Assembly (NCBI GenBank): GCA_019916065.1
Contig: CM034233.1
Span: 16,471,009 to 16,535,008, forward strand
Direction of reading: 5' to 3'
Length of the DNA: 64,000 bases
From: Vitellaria paradoxa
Taxonomy: Eukaryota; Streptophyta; Magnoliopsida; Ericales; Sapotaceae
A program made the translations under genes and the position numbers. Within the stretch, counting starts at the first letter, position 1, and the number at the start of each line of letters is the position of its first letter. Below are positions 11,882-26,470 of this stretch, one piece after another. Below the pieces are notes generated by a model. That model was not told the origin of the DNA, searched no databases, and was given only the letters and a program-made list of their open reading frames with translations.

Positions 11882-14800
11882 ATGGCGGGGGCGGCCTCGG
11901 CGCTCTTTTTTCTGGACATCAAGGGCCGGGTTCTGGTGTGGCGGGACTACCGCGGCGATGTCTCCGCCGTTCAGGCCGAGCGCTTCTTCACCAAGCTCAT
12001 CGAGAAAGAGGTTGGTTCTCTTGTTATTTTCAGTCCAGTTGATTTATTGGAGACTTGGAGTGTATTCATTTGATTAGTGAGTAAACATAGGAACCGGTAG
12101 AAATTTATGAGATCTGCTAAACTATGCTATGTTATTGATTTGAATGAAATCTGAGCTCATTGGAGTTCAATTTGAACTATTTATTTTAGTTCATTCAGTT
12201 ACAGTTCTCAATTTAGATTTCTAACAGTAAGTCGTTTTACTTATTCTTACGGTTATTTATTTGGAAAATGTAATTAGCTGACTCTGGTGCATATCACAGG
12301 GTGATCCGGGGTCTCAAGATCCAGTTGCTTACGATAATGGTGTCACCTACATGTTTGTACAGCATAATAATGTATATCTGATGACTGCTTCAAGACAGAA
12401 CTGCAACGCTGCTAGCCTTCTTCTCTTTCTGCACCGTGTAGTTGATGTATTCGTCTATTGGACTAACATCTTTTGTCTTAGATGTATCGTTCTTGCACAT
12501 TTTAATTATCCTTGTTTTGTTGTTCTAGATGTTATGTGATCACTGGAGCATTCTTTTTTCTTTGTTTTGGGCGGTAGGTGTTTAAGCATTATTTTGAGGA
12601 GTTAGAAGAGGAATCACTCAGAGATAATTTTGTTGTAGTGGTAAGTTGATTTGTCAAATATATTTTGATTAAGGTCTTTTATTGTGAATGATTGGAAGAA
12701 GTTCTGCCTTTTTTTTTTTTTTTTTGCATTTGGCAGTATGAATTACTTGATGAGATGATGGACTTTGGCTACCCTCAATACACTGAAGCAAAGATTCTAA
12801 GTGAATTTATTAAGACTGATGCGTATAGGATGGAAGTTACACAGAGGCCACCAATGGCTGTGACAAATGCCGTCTCTTGGCGCAGTGAAGGCATAAACTA
12901 CAAGAAGAATGAAGTATGCGTGTTCTTGTGATAGTTATTCATTATATTTACAACTTTTGGATTATTTATATATTTTTTCTTTCTTTCTTAGGTTTTCTTG
13001 GATGTTGTGGAGAGTGTTAATATACTTGTCAACAGCAATGGCCAAATAATTAGGTCAGATGTTGTTGGTGCATTAAAGATGAGAACTTACTTGAGGTGTG
13101 TAGTCCAACCTGCTTTATTATTATTTTTTTTCCCTTTAAATTATTCAGTGATTGGGAAAGATCTTTTAAACTATGTGCCTATTTACTTATTCATTCTTAT
13201 GATTGTAAATTGTCCACCGGCAGTTCACGTTAAGTATTTGCAATCTGTATGTCTGTGTAAATGTATGTGCTTGTCCATTTGGATGCTAGTTGCTTTGCAC
13301 CTTAAACTTCCAACTTTGTTGCCGTAAAATCTTTTTGTGAGGGCTGTGAGACTTGTGCTTATGGTGATGTGTATTTGATGGACTCTGTATCTTCTCATAG
13401 GGCAATATATCTATAAATAAAATAAAAACCTAGAATTGGTTGATATACATAGTAAGAATGAGAGCGGTGGATTGCATCTTGAAGTTTTTGATCCTCGCTG
13501 AGCTTGCTACTTACCTGTGATTACTTACTGGAAACCTTAAAGTAATCGTGCTTCATGATTTGAAGTGGTATGCCCGAGTGTAAGCTGGGGCTAAATGACC
13601 GAGTGTTGCTGGAAGCTCAAGGGCGAGCAACAAAAGGAAAAGCTATCGATTTGGATGACATCAAATTTCATCAGTAAGTAGTTTAACTTAGTTTATTTGT
13701 GTTTTGTTGTTGGCAGGAAATTTTTTATATTATGTGAAACAAATGCTAATCAGCCTATTCCATTTTGAGCAGTGGTTGTTATCCTCTCTCATCATGGCTG
13801 CGTGTTCAAAGCTAATACCTTTTTTGTTTTAGGTGTGTACGTTTGGCACGATTTGAAAATGATCGGACAATATCCTTCATACCTCCTGACGGTTCTTTTG
13901 ATCTCATGACATATAGACTCAGTACTCAGGTTTGTGCCTTGTTTAGATATTTATTGTCTCTTCCCCTCTTTATCTTTTTGCTCTTTTATTTATTTATTTA
14001 TTTTTTTCATGAGATTTATTAATTGCTTTCAGGTAAAGCCTTTGATATGGGTTGAAGCTCAAGTTGAACGGCATTCTAGAAGTCGTATAGAGATAATGGT
14101 TAAAGCACGTGGCCAATTCAAGGAACGTAGGTACGGTTAAGTTTCAAGATTCAATTCTCCTTAGCTGCAGTTAACTCCATTTCTCCGGGTACTTCAATCT
14201 CCTATTATAAAATTTCTTGACTCATTCATGAATTTACAGCACCGCTACAAATGTTGAGATTGAGTTGCCTGTTCCACCTGATGCTACCAACCCAGATGTT
14301 CGGACATCAATGGGATCAGCTTCATATGCACCAGAAAATGATGCATTAGTCTGGAAAATTAAATCTTTTCCTGGTGGTAAGGTGAGATTTTACCTCATTT
14401 TGTTCTCCACGTATCATTTGCTAGCTTTTTTTTTCCTGTATGTGGCTATTGATTATGCTGGGCTTTAATTTTTTTTTTCCATGTGTAGTTACAATTTAGA
14501 CGTGGATTTTTTACTCTTCTCTGTGAATTCAAATTGTTCAGGAATATATGCTTAGAGCAGAGTTTCGTCTTCCCAGTATAACAGCTGAAGAAGCAACTCC
14601 TGAGAGGAAGGCTCCTATACGTGTGAAGTTTGAGATACCATATTTTACAGTTTCAGGAATACAGGTGTGCCCTTGCAAACATGATTTTCTCTCTCAATTG
14701 AGTAGAACATTCAGATATCATTGTGTTGTTATCTGCCATGTTTTGTGCTGTTGTTAAATGATATGGTTTTGGCGTTACATATATGTGCATATGCCCGTTG

Positions 14801-16738
14801 TTAATGAGCTAATGGTTACTAATTGTTTTCTCAGATGGCTCTTGAAAATTAATCAAGGGACTCTGGTTATTTACAGCTGTGAGTGAATGTTTCATTCCGT
14901 GTCAGAATGAAATAATTGCTTGTTGGACGGCCAAAGGATTCACCCTGTTGTGTTTGTCAAAAAGATTCATATTAGGTGCATTCCTATGCACAAACTATTG
15001 ATGTGAGTGATTGTGTGAATTAGTGCTGTTGCCCTTTCTTGCTCATTCATTATCTATCTAGACGAATGGAGAATCGATGAGCCATTCAATAAAATAGTCA
15101 ATGCTCATAAGTCGGATGAATAAGCTGAGCTGAACCTCGTTGAGCAATTACGCACCAAGATAGAAGCTTTTCCCTTTTGCATCATTCGTGATTCTAAACC
15201 AATCTGCAATGCACTTCTGCATGCACTCACACACACGCGCCACAGCATAAATATCCAAAATCACTGAAGTTTACCAGCTGAAGCCTGAAGGGGTGAGTGA
15301 TGGAGGCTTGTATAACTCATTGAGGGTGAAATGGAGCACACAGACAATGTGGGCACTGTTTTATTTTGTTTTTGAGAAAAACAAAAATGACGGCACACAC
15401 CAAAATGCCTGGGCCTATATGTCCAAACCAACACAAATATCAGCAAAAGGGCCTAAAATTTTTGGGGGATTCATGAGGACTTAACTTCAGAGGAATATTT
15501 AAATCTGATGCAGTCAATCTCTTTCCTTTTATGCATGTACCTTTTGAAACTATAATGACCCTGGGCCTTTGATTTGTTCAGTCCCATATCAAGAGCTTAA
15601 GCAGAGTTCTTGGGTATTTTAGTAGGAGCAGTGAACCTAATTGTCTACTTATTGGCTAACCCTTTTGAGAGAGTTCCCATGGTTGTTACTTATGGTATCC
15701 GAGCCAAACGTCGTATGTGAATGTGTGGGGTTGTATGTGGTGCCTGTGAAACTGCTAGTGGATTTGTGATTGATTTACTCATATTCGAGTTGTTAAAGGG
15801 AGGAGATTGTGAATACCCTGGCCTCTAGATATATATTGAGTCTCATATCGGAAGCGCATGCAGGGCATCTTGGGGATATAAATAGTGGCGGGGTTTTTGG
15901 GGAGCTTACATGATTGTTACCGTAACAATGAGCAGGTTCATTAATAGACTAGATACAATTATCTGCGTCATGTTTGTGTGGCTTTTTTTTTTTAAACCCC
16001 ACTTCTTTGTGGATGTCATATTGTTTGTGTCTTAGTCATGAATTCAGTATGCCCTGAAATTGTTATTCCTCCTGGCAGAGGTTATGAATGACTGAAAACC
16101 TGCTTTCCTCTGACAACCTACACCTTATTTTTTCTTTTCTTTTTTTTTTTTAAATATGTTGAAAGGCCTTCCTGCTTTAAATGCAAAGATATAGATACGA
16201 CTAAATTATATTGATCGTTATATCTTCTTTTTAGTAAAGTTTGCTACTGTTTTGAATTGGTTGTGTGGTATTACAGGTTTGAGATCCTTTGTATATTTTC
16301 ATGTTTCAGCACTTGCATCAATGCTCAGTGACTTAATCATAGTGATATTTGATAATTTTACCACCTGTGTTGGGCTCCTAGGTGGATCTATCAAATAATT
16401 AAATAAAATTTGGACATGGGAATGGAAAGCCACAGGTGTCTGATATCAAATGCAAACATTCCATGCAGCTCCCTGTACAGCGAGTGACTTTGGTCTGAAA
16501 TTTGTTTTATTTCTTCAACTCGCTAATCTGATTTTTCATGATGATGCCTTTCTTGTCCGGGATGCTAAGTTTGTTTCTGAATCTGACAACCTTAGTCTGA
16601 TAATATTGTTTTTAATTTATGTTTTGTCGGGTTTTGTAGGTTCGTTACCTAAAGATTATCGAGAAAAGTGGCTACCAGGCTCTTCCATGGGTGAGATACA
16701 TAACAACGGCCGGGGAGTATGAATTAAGGCTTGCGTGA
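11882..16738 (+). CDS. AP1M: AP-1 clathrin adaptor complex, mu (medium) subunit, 11 exons
   Basis: Mu subunit of the AP-1 adaptor, which binds tyrosine-type sorting signals and packs cargo into clathrin vesicles at the trans-Golgi network or early endosome. Exons: 11882-12010, 12300-12446, 12578-12640, 12737-12913, 12992-13095, 13566-13673, 13833-13929, 14033-14130, 14240-14381, 14542-14664, 16640-16738. Phases join without error to 428 aa, the usual family length. The N-terminal longin-like domain (about 1-140) begins MAGAASALFFLDIKGRVL. The C-terminal mu-homology domain follows, with RSDVVGALKMRTYLSGMPE and the conserved end AGEYELRLA. The protein closely matches my memory of plant AP-1 mu, such as Arabidopsis AP1M2/HAPLESS13. 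The 5' leader is GC-richer than its surroundings. The last intron (14665-16639) is about 2 kb and holds retroelement-like DNA. I cannot tell AP1M1 from AP1M2, but the family call is secure. Confidence 0.97.
15690..15960 (+). mobile_element. LTR-type miniature retroelement remnant in AP-1 mu intron 10
   Basis: TGGTATCCGAGCC near 15695 resembles the tRNA-Met primer-binding site TGGTATCAGAGCC. About 105 bp later comes a purine tract (AAAGGGAGGAGA) followed by TGTGAATACCCTGG. Then come TGAGTCTCATATCGGAAG and a TATAAATAG box, words I recall from plant LTRs. The close spacing of primer site and purine tract fits a TRIM-like element. I did not find a matching 5' LTR, so this is a partial copy at best. 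Confidence 0.45.
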
Positions 16739-18700
16739 AAGCCACTTCCATCTGCTGTTCCCTCTCCTTGCGAGCTTATTTCTGGCTTCAGATGAATTGG
16801 ACTCTTGTGGGCAAAACGAAAATTTAGGCAGGTTAAATTTCCCCTGTCGGGACCTAATGCAAATTTGAGCAAAATCTTTCTTCATGTCCTTTGTTGTTTG
16901 TTGAAGTCATTTTTTTTTTGTTTTTAATTATCAGCTAGAGGTTTGTAAAAGTTGTTCTCTAGAATGGCAAAGTTCATTGGCACAAAATGCTTGCGTGGGG
17001 TATTTTATTTGAATTCCTCCACTTTCTTTTGTTTATATATTCATTCAATTCTGTTACTCCTCTCCACTCGATGAGATAAGGAGGGACTTGATAAGAAGAT
17101 AATTCTTATGCTTAATGGTCATCGGTGGCGGAGATAGAAAATATAGTGGTTGGAGATAAAAAAAAATTTATTTAATTAATAATTCATTTGGTTATGTATA
17201 ATAATAATAATAATAATAATAGTAAATAAAAATTGTATTAAAAAAGGCAAATGACTAGATAATAATAGTCTTAATATATATATATATATATATATATGTT
17301 TTAGTACATGGCGAATCAAAATATTCAAATGTATACATAACATGATCTAGGTGATTAAAAAAGATTTGATTTCTATGTCCATAATCTATAGGTAAGGATA
17401 AATTGAGGTAGTGGGGTTAAAAGAGAATTTTAATTAAAAAATATGTATAATTAATTTTTTTTTCAAAAAAAAAAAAATGAGTGGGTTAATTGTCTCTACT
17501 TTGCCATAATTATCTGTGTTCTAATGGTTATCCCATGATGGAATTTATAATTATTTTCGCATGTTAAGTTTGTTCATCTCTTATTATTATTTTTTTTTAT
17601 TGAAAATTAAACACTTGCACTTCTTGTACATGTGTATTTCATGCATTGTTAACTTTAATATTTTCGTTCAAGTTTTTTTGTTTTGAAAATTATTTTTAAA
17701 AATAAAGTTATTTTGATTTTTTTTTTTTTTTTTTTGACTATTGCGACAGATGGCTGAGTGAACTAAAGCAACGAATTGCCGGCTAACATGAATTATTTAT
17801 TTGTACCCGAGGGTCCAAATTCCCCTCTTTCCATTTCCCTTGATGACTTGTTTTTAATTTATCTTCCAAATCTTGAAAATCCCCTTTTTTCATAGCTGAA
17901 CACGTGAAATAGATTAAAAAAAAAGAAGGAAATTTTATAAAAAATCTAGCAAGGAAGCAGGATCATTAGATATAAATCCGAAGATGAAGAGAGAAACAAA
18001 GAATATTATTATTGTGTAAATGAAAATTTTAATAGTATGTCAAAATTTAATAGTAAGTATTACACAATATCTGAGATGATCTTTGAAAAGAAAAAAAAAA
18101 ATAAAATTTAGGATTACGTCCGATATAAATTCGAAGATGAAGAGATAAACAAAAAATATCATTATTGTGTAAATGAAAAGTTTAATAGTATGTGTACTAG
18201 ATTATTTTTTGTGAAAAAAAAAAAAGAAAAAGAGAATGGATCGTATTTCTATAAAATGTATCCTATTTTTTGACATCAAAAAATGAAGTTCTTTCTAGAA
18301 TTAGAAAATATTCTCAAAAATAAAAATTGTCATACGAATCTTTGGTTACTAAAATTTTGTTTCATAAAAGTTAGAAATTCTAGAGGACCTTAATAGAGTT
18401 AGCGTCACTCCTTGGAAAAGGAAAAAAGTGGGCAAATAAGGCCATTTAGATATATCGTGTATATCAAAGAATTTTAGCCTCTATACAAGAGTTTCAATTT
18501 TCATCTGTCCAAGAATTCTTCGTCTATCCAAGAGTTTAACAATTTGAAGAGTTTCAATTTTTAAATTGAGGTTTCATGTTATAAAATCTATTTGATCTTA
18601 ACTATTGATGGAATTTTTGGAATAAATCATCAATTTTCCAAGTCCCATTTTTTAGGTTACAGGATAGTATTAAAGATTTCATCACGGAAAAATATGACAG
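16739..18700. other. Spacer downstream of AP-1 mu
   Basis: The first few hundred bases are probably the 3' UTR. Farther on there are (AT)n near 17275-17297, poly-A and poly-T runs, and a diverged direct repeat. In that repeat, ATAAATCCGAAGATGAAGAG near 17970 recurs as ATAAATTCGAAGATGAAGAG near 18126. No gene is seen. Confidence 0.5.
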
Positions 18701-18737
18701 CTTGCTAAACAAAGGCAGAGAAAGAGAGCTAGTCAGA

Positions 18738-18764
18738 AAGAGAGAGAGAGAGAGAGAGAGAGCA
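18738..18764. repeat. (GA)n microsatellite
   Basis: About 12 GA units in the 3' flank of gene A, at the edge of the segmental duplication. Confidence 0.85.
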
Positions 18765-19204
18765 TATGTATAATTGGCATAACATCTACAGCAGGATCGT
18801 GGGGGCATTTCGGAACTATGAAAACGTCACAAAGTAATGTGTATTTAAAAATATATAATAAAAATATTTATCACATTTTGTTAATTAAATGATTGTATAT
18901 ATTAAATAAGAGACATAGTAAGTGAGAGGCATGTTTTTTGAGAGAGATGTTAGACAGAATATATGTAAAATAATTAGACAGTGTGAGTGAGAGAAATGTT
19001 TTCTGTCCCTAAAATTCTGGGCATCGTTATGAGCTGCTCAGAGTAGGCGTTATTTTGCCCCTATTTTGCTACAATTGCATTAATTTGCCTATATAATTAT
19101 TAAAAATAATTTAATAATAAATTGACGATCATTTTTTTTTGTTAAGTAATAAATTCGCGATCATGTGAAAATCCTTTGGAAATATGAGAATATTATTATT
19201 TTTT

Positions 19205-19345
19205 TATATCTCAAGGTGTTTGGGTCAGTTTGTGCGCACCTTATCTAATCTCTGGAGACTCTAAAGTTAACGACCGGGTGAATCTTCAATGGTCTTGAGA
19301 AGATTCAAACTAATGACTATTGGGAAGTAACACGAGGATATTATT
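19205..19345 (-). mobile_element. SINE insertion (poly-T side on the left)
   Basis: Read on the minus strand, this repeat has a tRNA-like region with GTTTGAATCTTC in the B-box position and ends in an A-rich tail. A second copy is at about 51010-51186. The paralogous block near 40065 lacks it: GAGGATATTG runs straight through there. Here GAGAATATTATTATT and GAGGATATTATTGTT flank the insert as a target duplication of about 15 bp. The 5' end appears truncated relative to the 51-kb copy. Confidence 0.75.
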
Positions 19346-19729
19346 GTTGAATACTGGTGAGGTTTTACAGAAAATAACAACAACAACTCAATCCATGGTA
19401 GTTTATTTAATGAATTAATTTTTTTTTTTTAACACAACCGGAATTTTGATGAATTAATTCTGAAACAAAAAAAATTCTAAATTGTTTTTATATTTATTTC
19501 AAAACCCGCTAATGAAGTCAATTTGACAGTTGAAGTGAAGTGGCTTAATTTACTGACATTAATTTTAAAATAAGCCAAGTGTTTATTAAAAAAAATGAAA
19601 GAAGTTCCAATTTTGAAACCATGACTTGGTACCGAGATTGCTACGTACGAAAATAAAATTTAGCCAACAAGACTGTTCGCTTTCCCTTTTCCATAGTACA
19701 ACAACCATTGTAAAAAGATTGTACGAACA

Positions 19730-21747
<2,018 letters not shown>

Positions 21748-21779
21748 TTTCTTTAGTATTTTGAGTATATTGCTTAACG

Positions 21780-22040
21780 AGCTCTACTCACAATACTCTC
21801 GATTCTTGATTATGTGGTTATTCTACTCTCGATTCTTGATTCTGAGATTATTCTCTACTCACAGTACTATTCTCTATTCACAGTGCTTTTGATTCTGTAA
21901 TTTGATACACTGCTCGATTCTGTAATCTGTAATTTGATACACTGCTCTTGATTTTGTAATTTGATACACTCGAGATTCTCGATTATGTGATTACTCTCTA
22001 CTCACAACGGTGCTCTCGATTCTGTGATGTGATTTGATAC
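21780..22040. repeat. Degenerate short repeats upstream of gene A
   Basis: Irregular repeats of CTACTCTCGATTCTTGATT, CTACTCACAGTACT and TCTGTAATTTGATACACTGCT lie directly upstream of the proposed start codon of gene A. They occupy its leader or proximal promoter. No regulatory role is shown. Confidence 0.7.
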
Positions 22041-22386
22041 TTACCTACTTACCTGAATGATATATATATTGAGTGATATATGTATAGATGTGATATATAT
22101 AGATAAATACTTTTTTGAGCATTAATTTGATTATAAGAATTAGGTGAGATACTTTTATACATATAGATAAAGCAAAATTAGTTGAGATACTTATCAATAG
22201 CGTATAATTAATTGAGATAAGATAACGTGCTGATTAGTTGAGATAGTTTTATATATAAATAGTTTTATATATATAAAGCTGCTGAATTATAATGTTGAAG
22301 TTATTTGTGATATTTTTATATATGGATGTAATTAATTGAGATTATGTTTTAAGTGTGTTAGGGTTTTTTTCCACTTATAAACATTA

Positions 22387-22947
22387 TGAATTATTTGAGA
22401 TTCTTTAGAATAATTAATTTTTAATTCTAAAGTTAGTTGTTTTGAATAATTGATTTAAGTAATTTCAATTTACCCTACGTGATATAGATAGGAGTAATTA
22501 TTTAAAATTCTTTAGAGTAATTGATTTTTTTTTTTTTTTTGAGTTAATTGTCTTGGATAATTGATTTGAGTAATTTCAATTTACCTTAAGTGGTATAGAT
22601 AGGAGTTTTTTTTTTTTTTTTTACTTTAATAGAGATAAGATAAAAATAAAATACTAATTTTAATCTTAATTGGACTTATTTAGCGAATCGGTATTGATGA
22701 TTTCTTTATTCGTACGAACAGTAATTATTTAAGATTCTTTAGAATAATTGATTTTTATTTCTAAGTTAATTGTCTTGCATAATTGATTTGAGTAATTTCA
22801 ATTTACCTTGAGTGATATAAATAGAAGTTATTTTTTTATTTTTTATTTTAATAAAGATAAGATAAAGATAAAATACCAATTTAAATCTTAATTAGACTTA
22901 TTCAACAAATCAATATTGATGATTTTTTCTTTTATTTGTAAACAGCA
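22387..22947. repeat. About 227-bp tandem repeat (2.5 units)
   Basis: Units begin with a form of GTAATTATTTAAGATTCTTTAGAATAATTG at 22494 and 22721, and a short partial unit starts at 22387. Each contains AATTGATTTGAGTAATTTCAATTTACC and AGTGATATAGATAGGAG; the two longer units also contain a GATAAGATAAA tract. Related diverged pieces lie at about 24120-24420 and 28920-29120, so this is a dispersed local repeat. Confidence 0.75.
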
Positions 22948-24766
22948 TGACAGCCGAATTCTATGCCTACTATTGGTAAACTTTTCACTCTATCCATTTA
23001 AATCTAATCAAAATAAATTATGAAAATTAAAATTAAAGTAATTTATTTTATTAAACTAAAATTACTTTTTAATAGATAATAATTACATATTAAAATTTTT
23101 ATGTTTAAAATATATATTTTTATATTTAAAAATATATATTTTTGCATGTATATAGTCATATAAATAAAAAAATGACTACTTAGGTTCAATACCTTAATAA
23201 AATAAAATTTTAATTGTAATTATCTATTAAAAATAATTTTATTTTAATAAAATAAATTATTTTAGTTTTAGCTAGATTTCATCAATAGCAGGATTTTTAT
23301 TTTAATGAAATATTTAATTTTATTAACTTTTATAAAATTAATTAAATTTAATAAATTATATTTCATATTAATTTAATTAATTAATTTGATAAAATGTATT
23401 TAAATTAATTAATTTAATGTTATGGGTTATTTATTTTTAATAATAATTATTTAATAAAGTATATTAATAAACAATAAAATTTAATAATAAATTACTATTT
23501 TAGTTATTAGAATTAATTTAACAAACATTTTAATAAAATAAATCCTTGTAAGAGGTAATTATTACTTATTAAAATTTTAATTGAATAAAATAATTTTTTA
23601 GTAATAATTTATTATTTTAATAGTAATTTTAATTAAATAAAATTTTAATATGTGATTATTATCAATTAAAAAATAATTTTAATTCAATAAATTAAATTAT
23701 TTTAATTTAATTTTGATTAGATTTGAATGGATAGGATAAGAAGTTCATCAATTCTAGCAGAGTTATAATTGTACAATAGAATGGTGTAAGTGTATAATAG
23801 AATTCCTCAGTAATTTTTAATAATTTCATATAAATAATAGAAACCATCAATACCATTATGAATTTTTTCTCTAATGTCATAAATACGTCCAACCAAGATT
23901 TAAATTAATATTTTATCTTTATTTTATTCTTATTAAAGTTAAAAAAAAAACTATATAAATTAACGTGTTAAGAGATACTTTTATACATAGGTGGTTGAAT
24001 ATACTTTTTTCATATATACATATCTTGAAATATATATTTTTATTTATAGATAGCTGCTATATATAGTTTGAGTATGCCAACACTGTTATATATTGTATAT
24101 TGATAGATGCTGACGTATAAACATTATGAATTAGTTGAAATTATGTGGAATAATTGATTTTCAAATTGTGAGTTAATTTTTTAGGATAATTGATTTTCAA
24201 TCATAAATTCGCTGGGATAACTGGTTTTCAATTCTGAGTGCAAGTGTTATACACGTATACATACGCTTATATATATATATATATGTATATACATGTATAA
24301 TTTGTTGAGATTATATAGGCTCTTATATATAGATACATAAATTGGAGATGAATTAGCTCACGTATGAATTTATGAATTTGTTGAGATTCTTTGAAATAAT
24401 TGATTTAGTTTAAGGTCAACCCTTGGCTTTGAATGCGGCACACACCTTGTTTTGATTATTTTTTTTTTTTTCTTTTTTGATTTGTTTCTACGGTTAGGAA
24501 ACCCAAAAAAAAAAAGGCAAAATAATATAGCAAATGTCCCTTTGAAATATTTTGAAAAATCCTATTGATTAGAAAAACTCTATTTAAAATGTTTTTCTTG
24601 AAAATTTCTATTCTAAAATATAATTAATAATAAATATTTAAATTTATTAATGGTTGAAAGTAGAGTTTGTAATTCTATAATTCTATCTTAATTCTAAGTC
24701 ACGATTATATAATTTTAAAATTGTTTTAGCTACAATTTTGTAGAAAAATAAAAAAATTAAACTGAA
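22948..24766. other. Extremely AT-rich spacer
   Basis: Long stretches are made almost only of A and T (for example 23000-23700). An (AT)n tract lies near 24270. No gene or clear element end was recognised apart from the diverged repeat noted at 24120-24420. Confidence 0.5.
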
Positions 24767-24963
24767 GCGGCAGGGAGTCGGACCCACGCCCAAGAACTGG
24801 ATACGGTTCGTCCAGGCAAAGAAGCCCATCCTACCAACTGTTACTACGCTTTGTGCCTGGGAAGTTGGCCCCAAGTTTTTACTAGAGAGGAAACTTGAAC
24901 TTGAGACCTTGGGGTGGTAAGCCCCTAAGTCCTAACTCAAGACCATCCCATCTAACCCCTTGA
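24767..24963 (-). mobile_element. tRNA-derived SINE, truncated copy
   Basis: On the minus strand this matches the 5' 200 bp of the full SINE at 49548-49816: GGGGTTAGATGGGATGGTC, then GGGGCTTACCACCCCAAGG, then CTTGGGGCCA. It lacks the 3' end and poly-A tail. Confidence 0.75.
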
Positions 24964-25849
24964 GATTTAGAAGATTGAGTTTTGATATAACTAATTCATG
25001 AATAGATAAGGTATTTAAATTTATAAATAATTGAAGATATAGTTTGTAAGTATATAATTTTATCCCTTTATAAAGATGATGTAGATTTTTGAACCATATT
25101 TTAGTTGTAAGTTCTTTTGTGAAAAGTAAAATAAATTTAAAATAAAATATATATTGATTAATATTTCTAAAAATTATAAATTTTTTAATTTAATTATTTT
25201 TTTTCAAAACATAGACAAATAAAAGCCATTTGAAAATAAGTTTTATAAAAACATTATAAAAATAAAAGCTGAAAAACTGAAATATAAAATTATTATTTTA
25301 TTACAAAAGAATTGTGTGATAAATATTTAAAAAAAAAAAAACTAATTACCATCCTTATCTTATTTTTTTCATATTTCTTTCTTTCTTTTTTTTTTTTGGT
25401 AGTCGTGATTCCCACAGCTTTTAATTTCATAAAATATTTTTTATGAGCATTTATCAAATTTTATTTATAACTTCGATGATATTATGAGTAAATATATACG
25501 GGTAATTTTTGTCTTTTTTTGCAATAAAAAATTAAAATTTAAAAATTGTTATTATTTTTGAAAATATTTATTTGTAGAATAGATTTGTCATATACATAAC
25601 ATTTTTTATTTTAAAGTTATTTTTTTTTTATTCGGAGATCTACATAGTTAGGATTTATACTAAGGAAATAATTACAATTCGGGACTAGTATGAATTACCC
25701 CTTTATTTTTTTCATTTAAGAATTTACATAATTAATGCCTATAAATATGATATAATTATGATTTAAGGGATTGGTAGAATTAACAATTGTCAACATAGCG
25801 TAAGTCAATGTAAATACCATATTTACTTAATTTTTGTCCATTCGACAAT

Positions 25850-25990
25850 TCTGAGTGATAGCTCAACCAGTAATCCATTAATCACTAGTTCGAATCACAT
25901 GGATTTCATAAGGATCATTAGAGGATTTTTTCAATTATTAACTTCAAGGCTTATGAATTAGCTAATGTGTGCATAAGAATTCGCCCGGAT
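25850..25990 (+). mobile_element. SINE-like repeat with tRNA-type A and B boxes
   Basis: ATAGCTCAACCAGTAA resembles an A box, and CTAGTTCGAATCAC about 30 bases later resembles a B box. CGCCCGGATGTAAAAG follows about 90 bases on. This is the layout of a tRNA-derived SINE. It does not fold into a full tRNA gene by eye. Confidence 0.45.
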
Positions 25991-26017
25991 GTAAAAGAAC
26001 TAATGGAAAAATAAAAG

Positions 26018-26470
26018 CCATGCTGCTAGACACATGGCAAGTGCATGAAACATGCAATGAACAAATGGTGAGTTGGTTTTCATGTAGAAGAACTGATGAA
26101 AAAAATAAAAAAAATAGTTAAAGTATGCGTAAATTAACCTGAATACTTAAGTATTAAAAAAAAAAAATTCAATCACCCATTCATGCCACTAGACACATGG
26201 CAAGTGCGTGAAACATGCATCGGACAAATGATGAGTTGGTTGTCATACAAAAGAATTGATGGGAAAAAAATGCTCGAGGGTGGTTGTTACCCATTCATGC
26301 CACTAGACACATGGCAAGTGCATGAAACATTTGGGGGACAAGTCAAACAAAAAAAGATGCTCGAGGGTGCTGGTTACCCACCCATGCCGCTAGACACATG
26401 GCAAGTACATGAAATATGCAGTGGACAAGTGGTTGGTTTTCATGTAAAAGAATTGATGGGAAAAAAATAA
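26018..26470 (+). repeat. Tandem repeat of a GACACATGGCAAGTGCATGA unit (4 copies)
   Basis: Copies start at 26018, 26183, 26297 and 26384, each with CTAGACACATGGCAAGTGCATGAAACATGC, AAATGGTGAGTTGG and GAATTGATGGGAAAAAAAT. The last two spacings (114 and 87 bp) are multiples of three. An open frame of 95 codons therefore runs through, repeating MPLDTWQV. I read this as chance within a repeat, not a gene. Decayed related units lie at about 27080-27280. Confidence 0.85.

Noticed and set aside
26183..26470. 95-codon plus-strand frame with repeated MPLDTWQV
   Set aside because: It translates three units of a tandem repeat that also occurs in non-open forms nearby.
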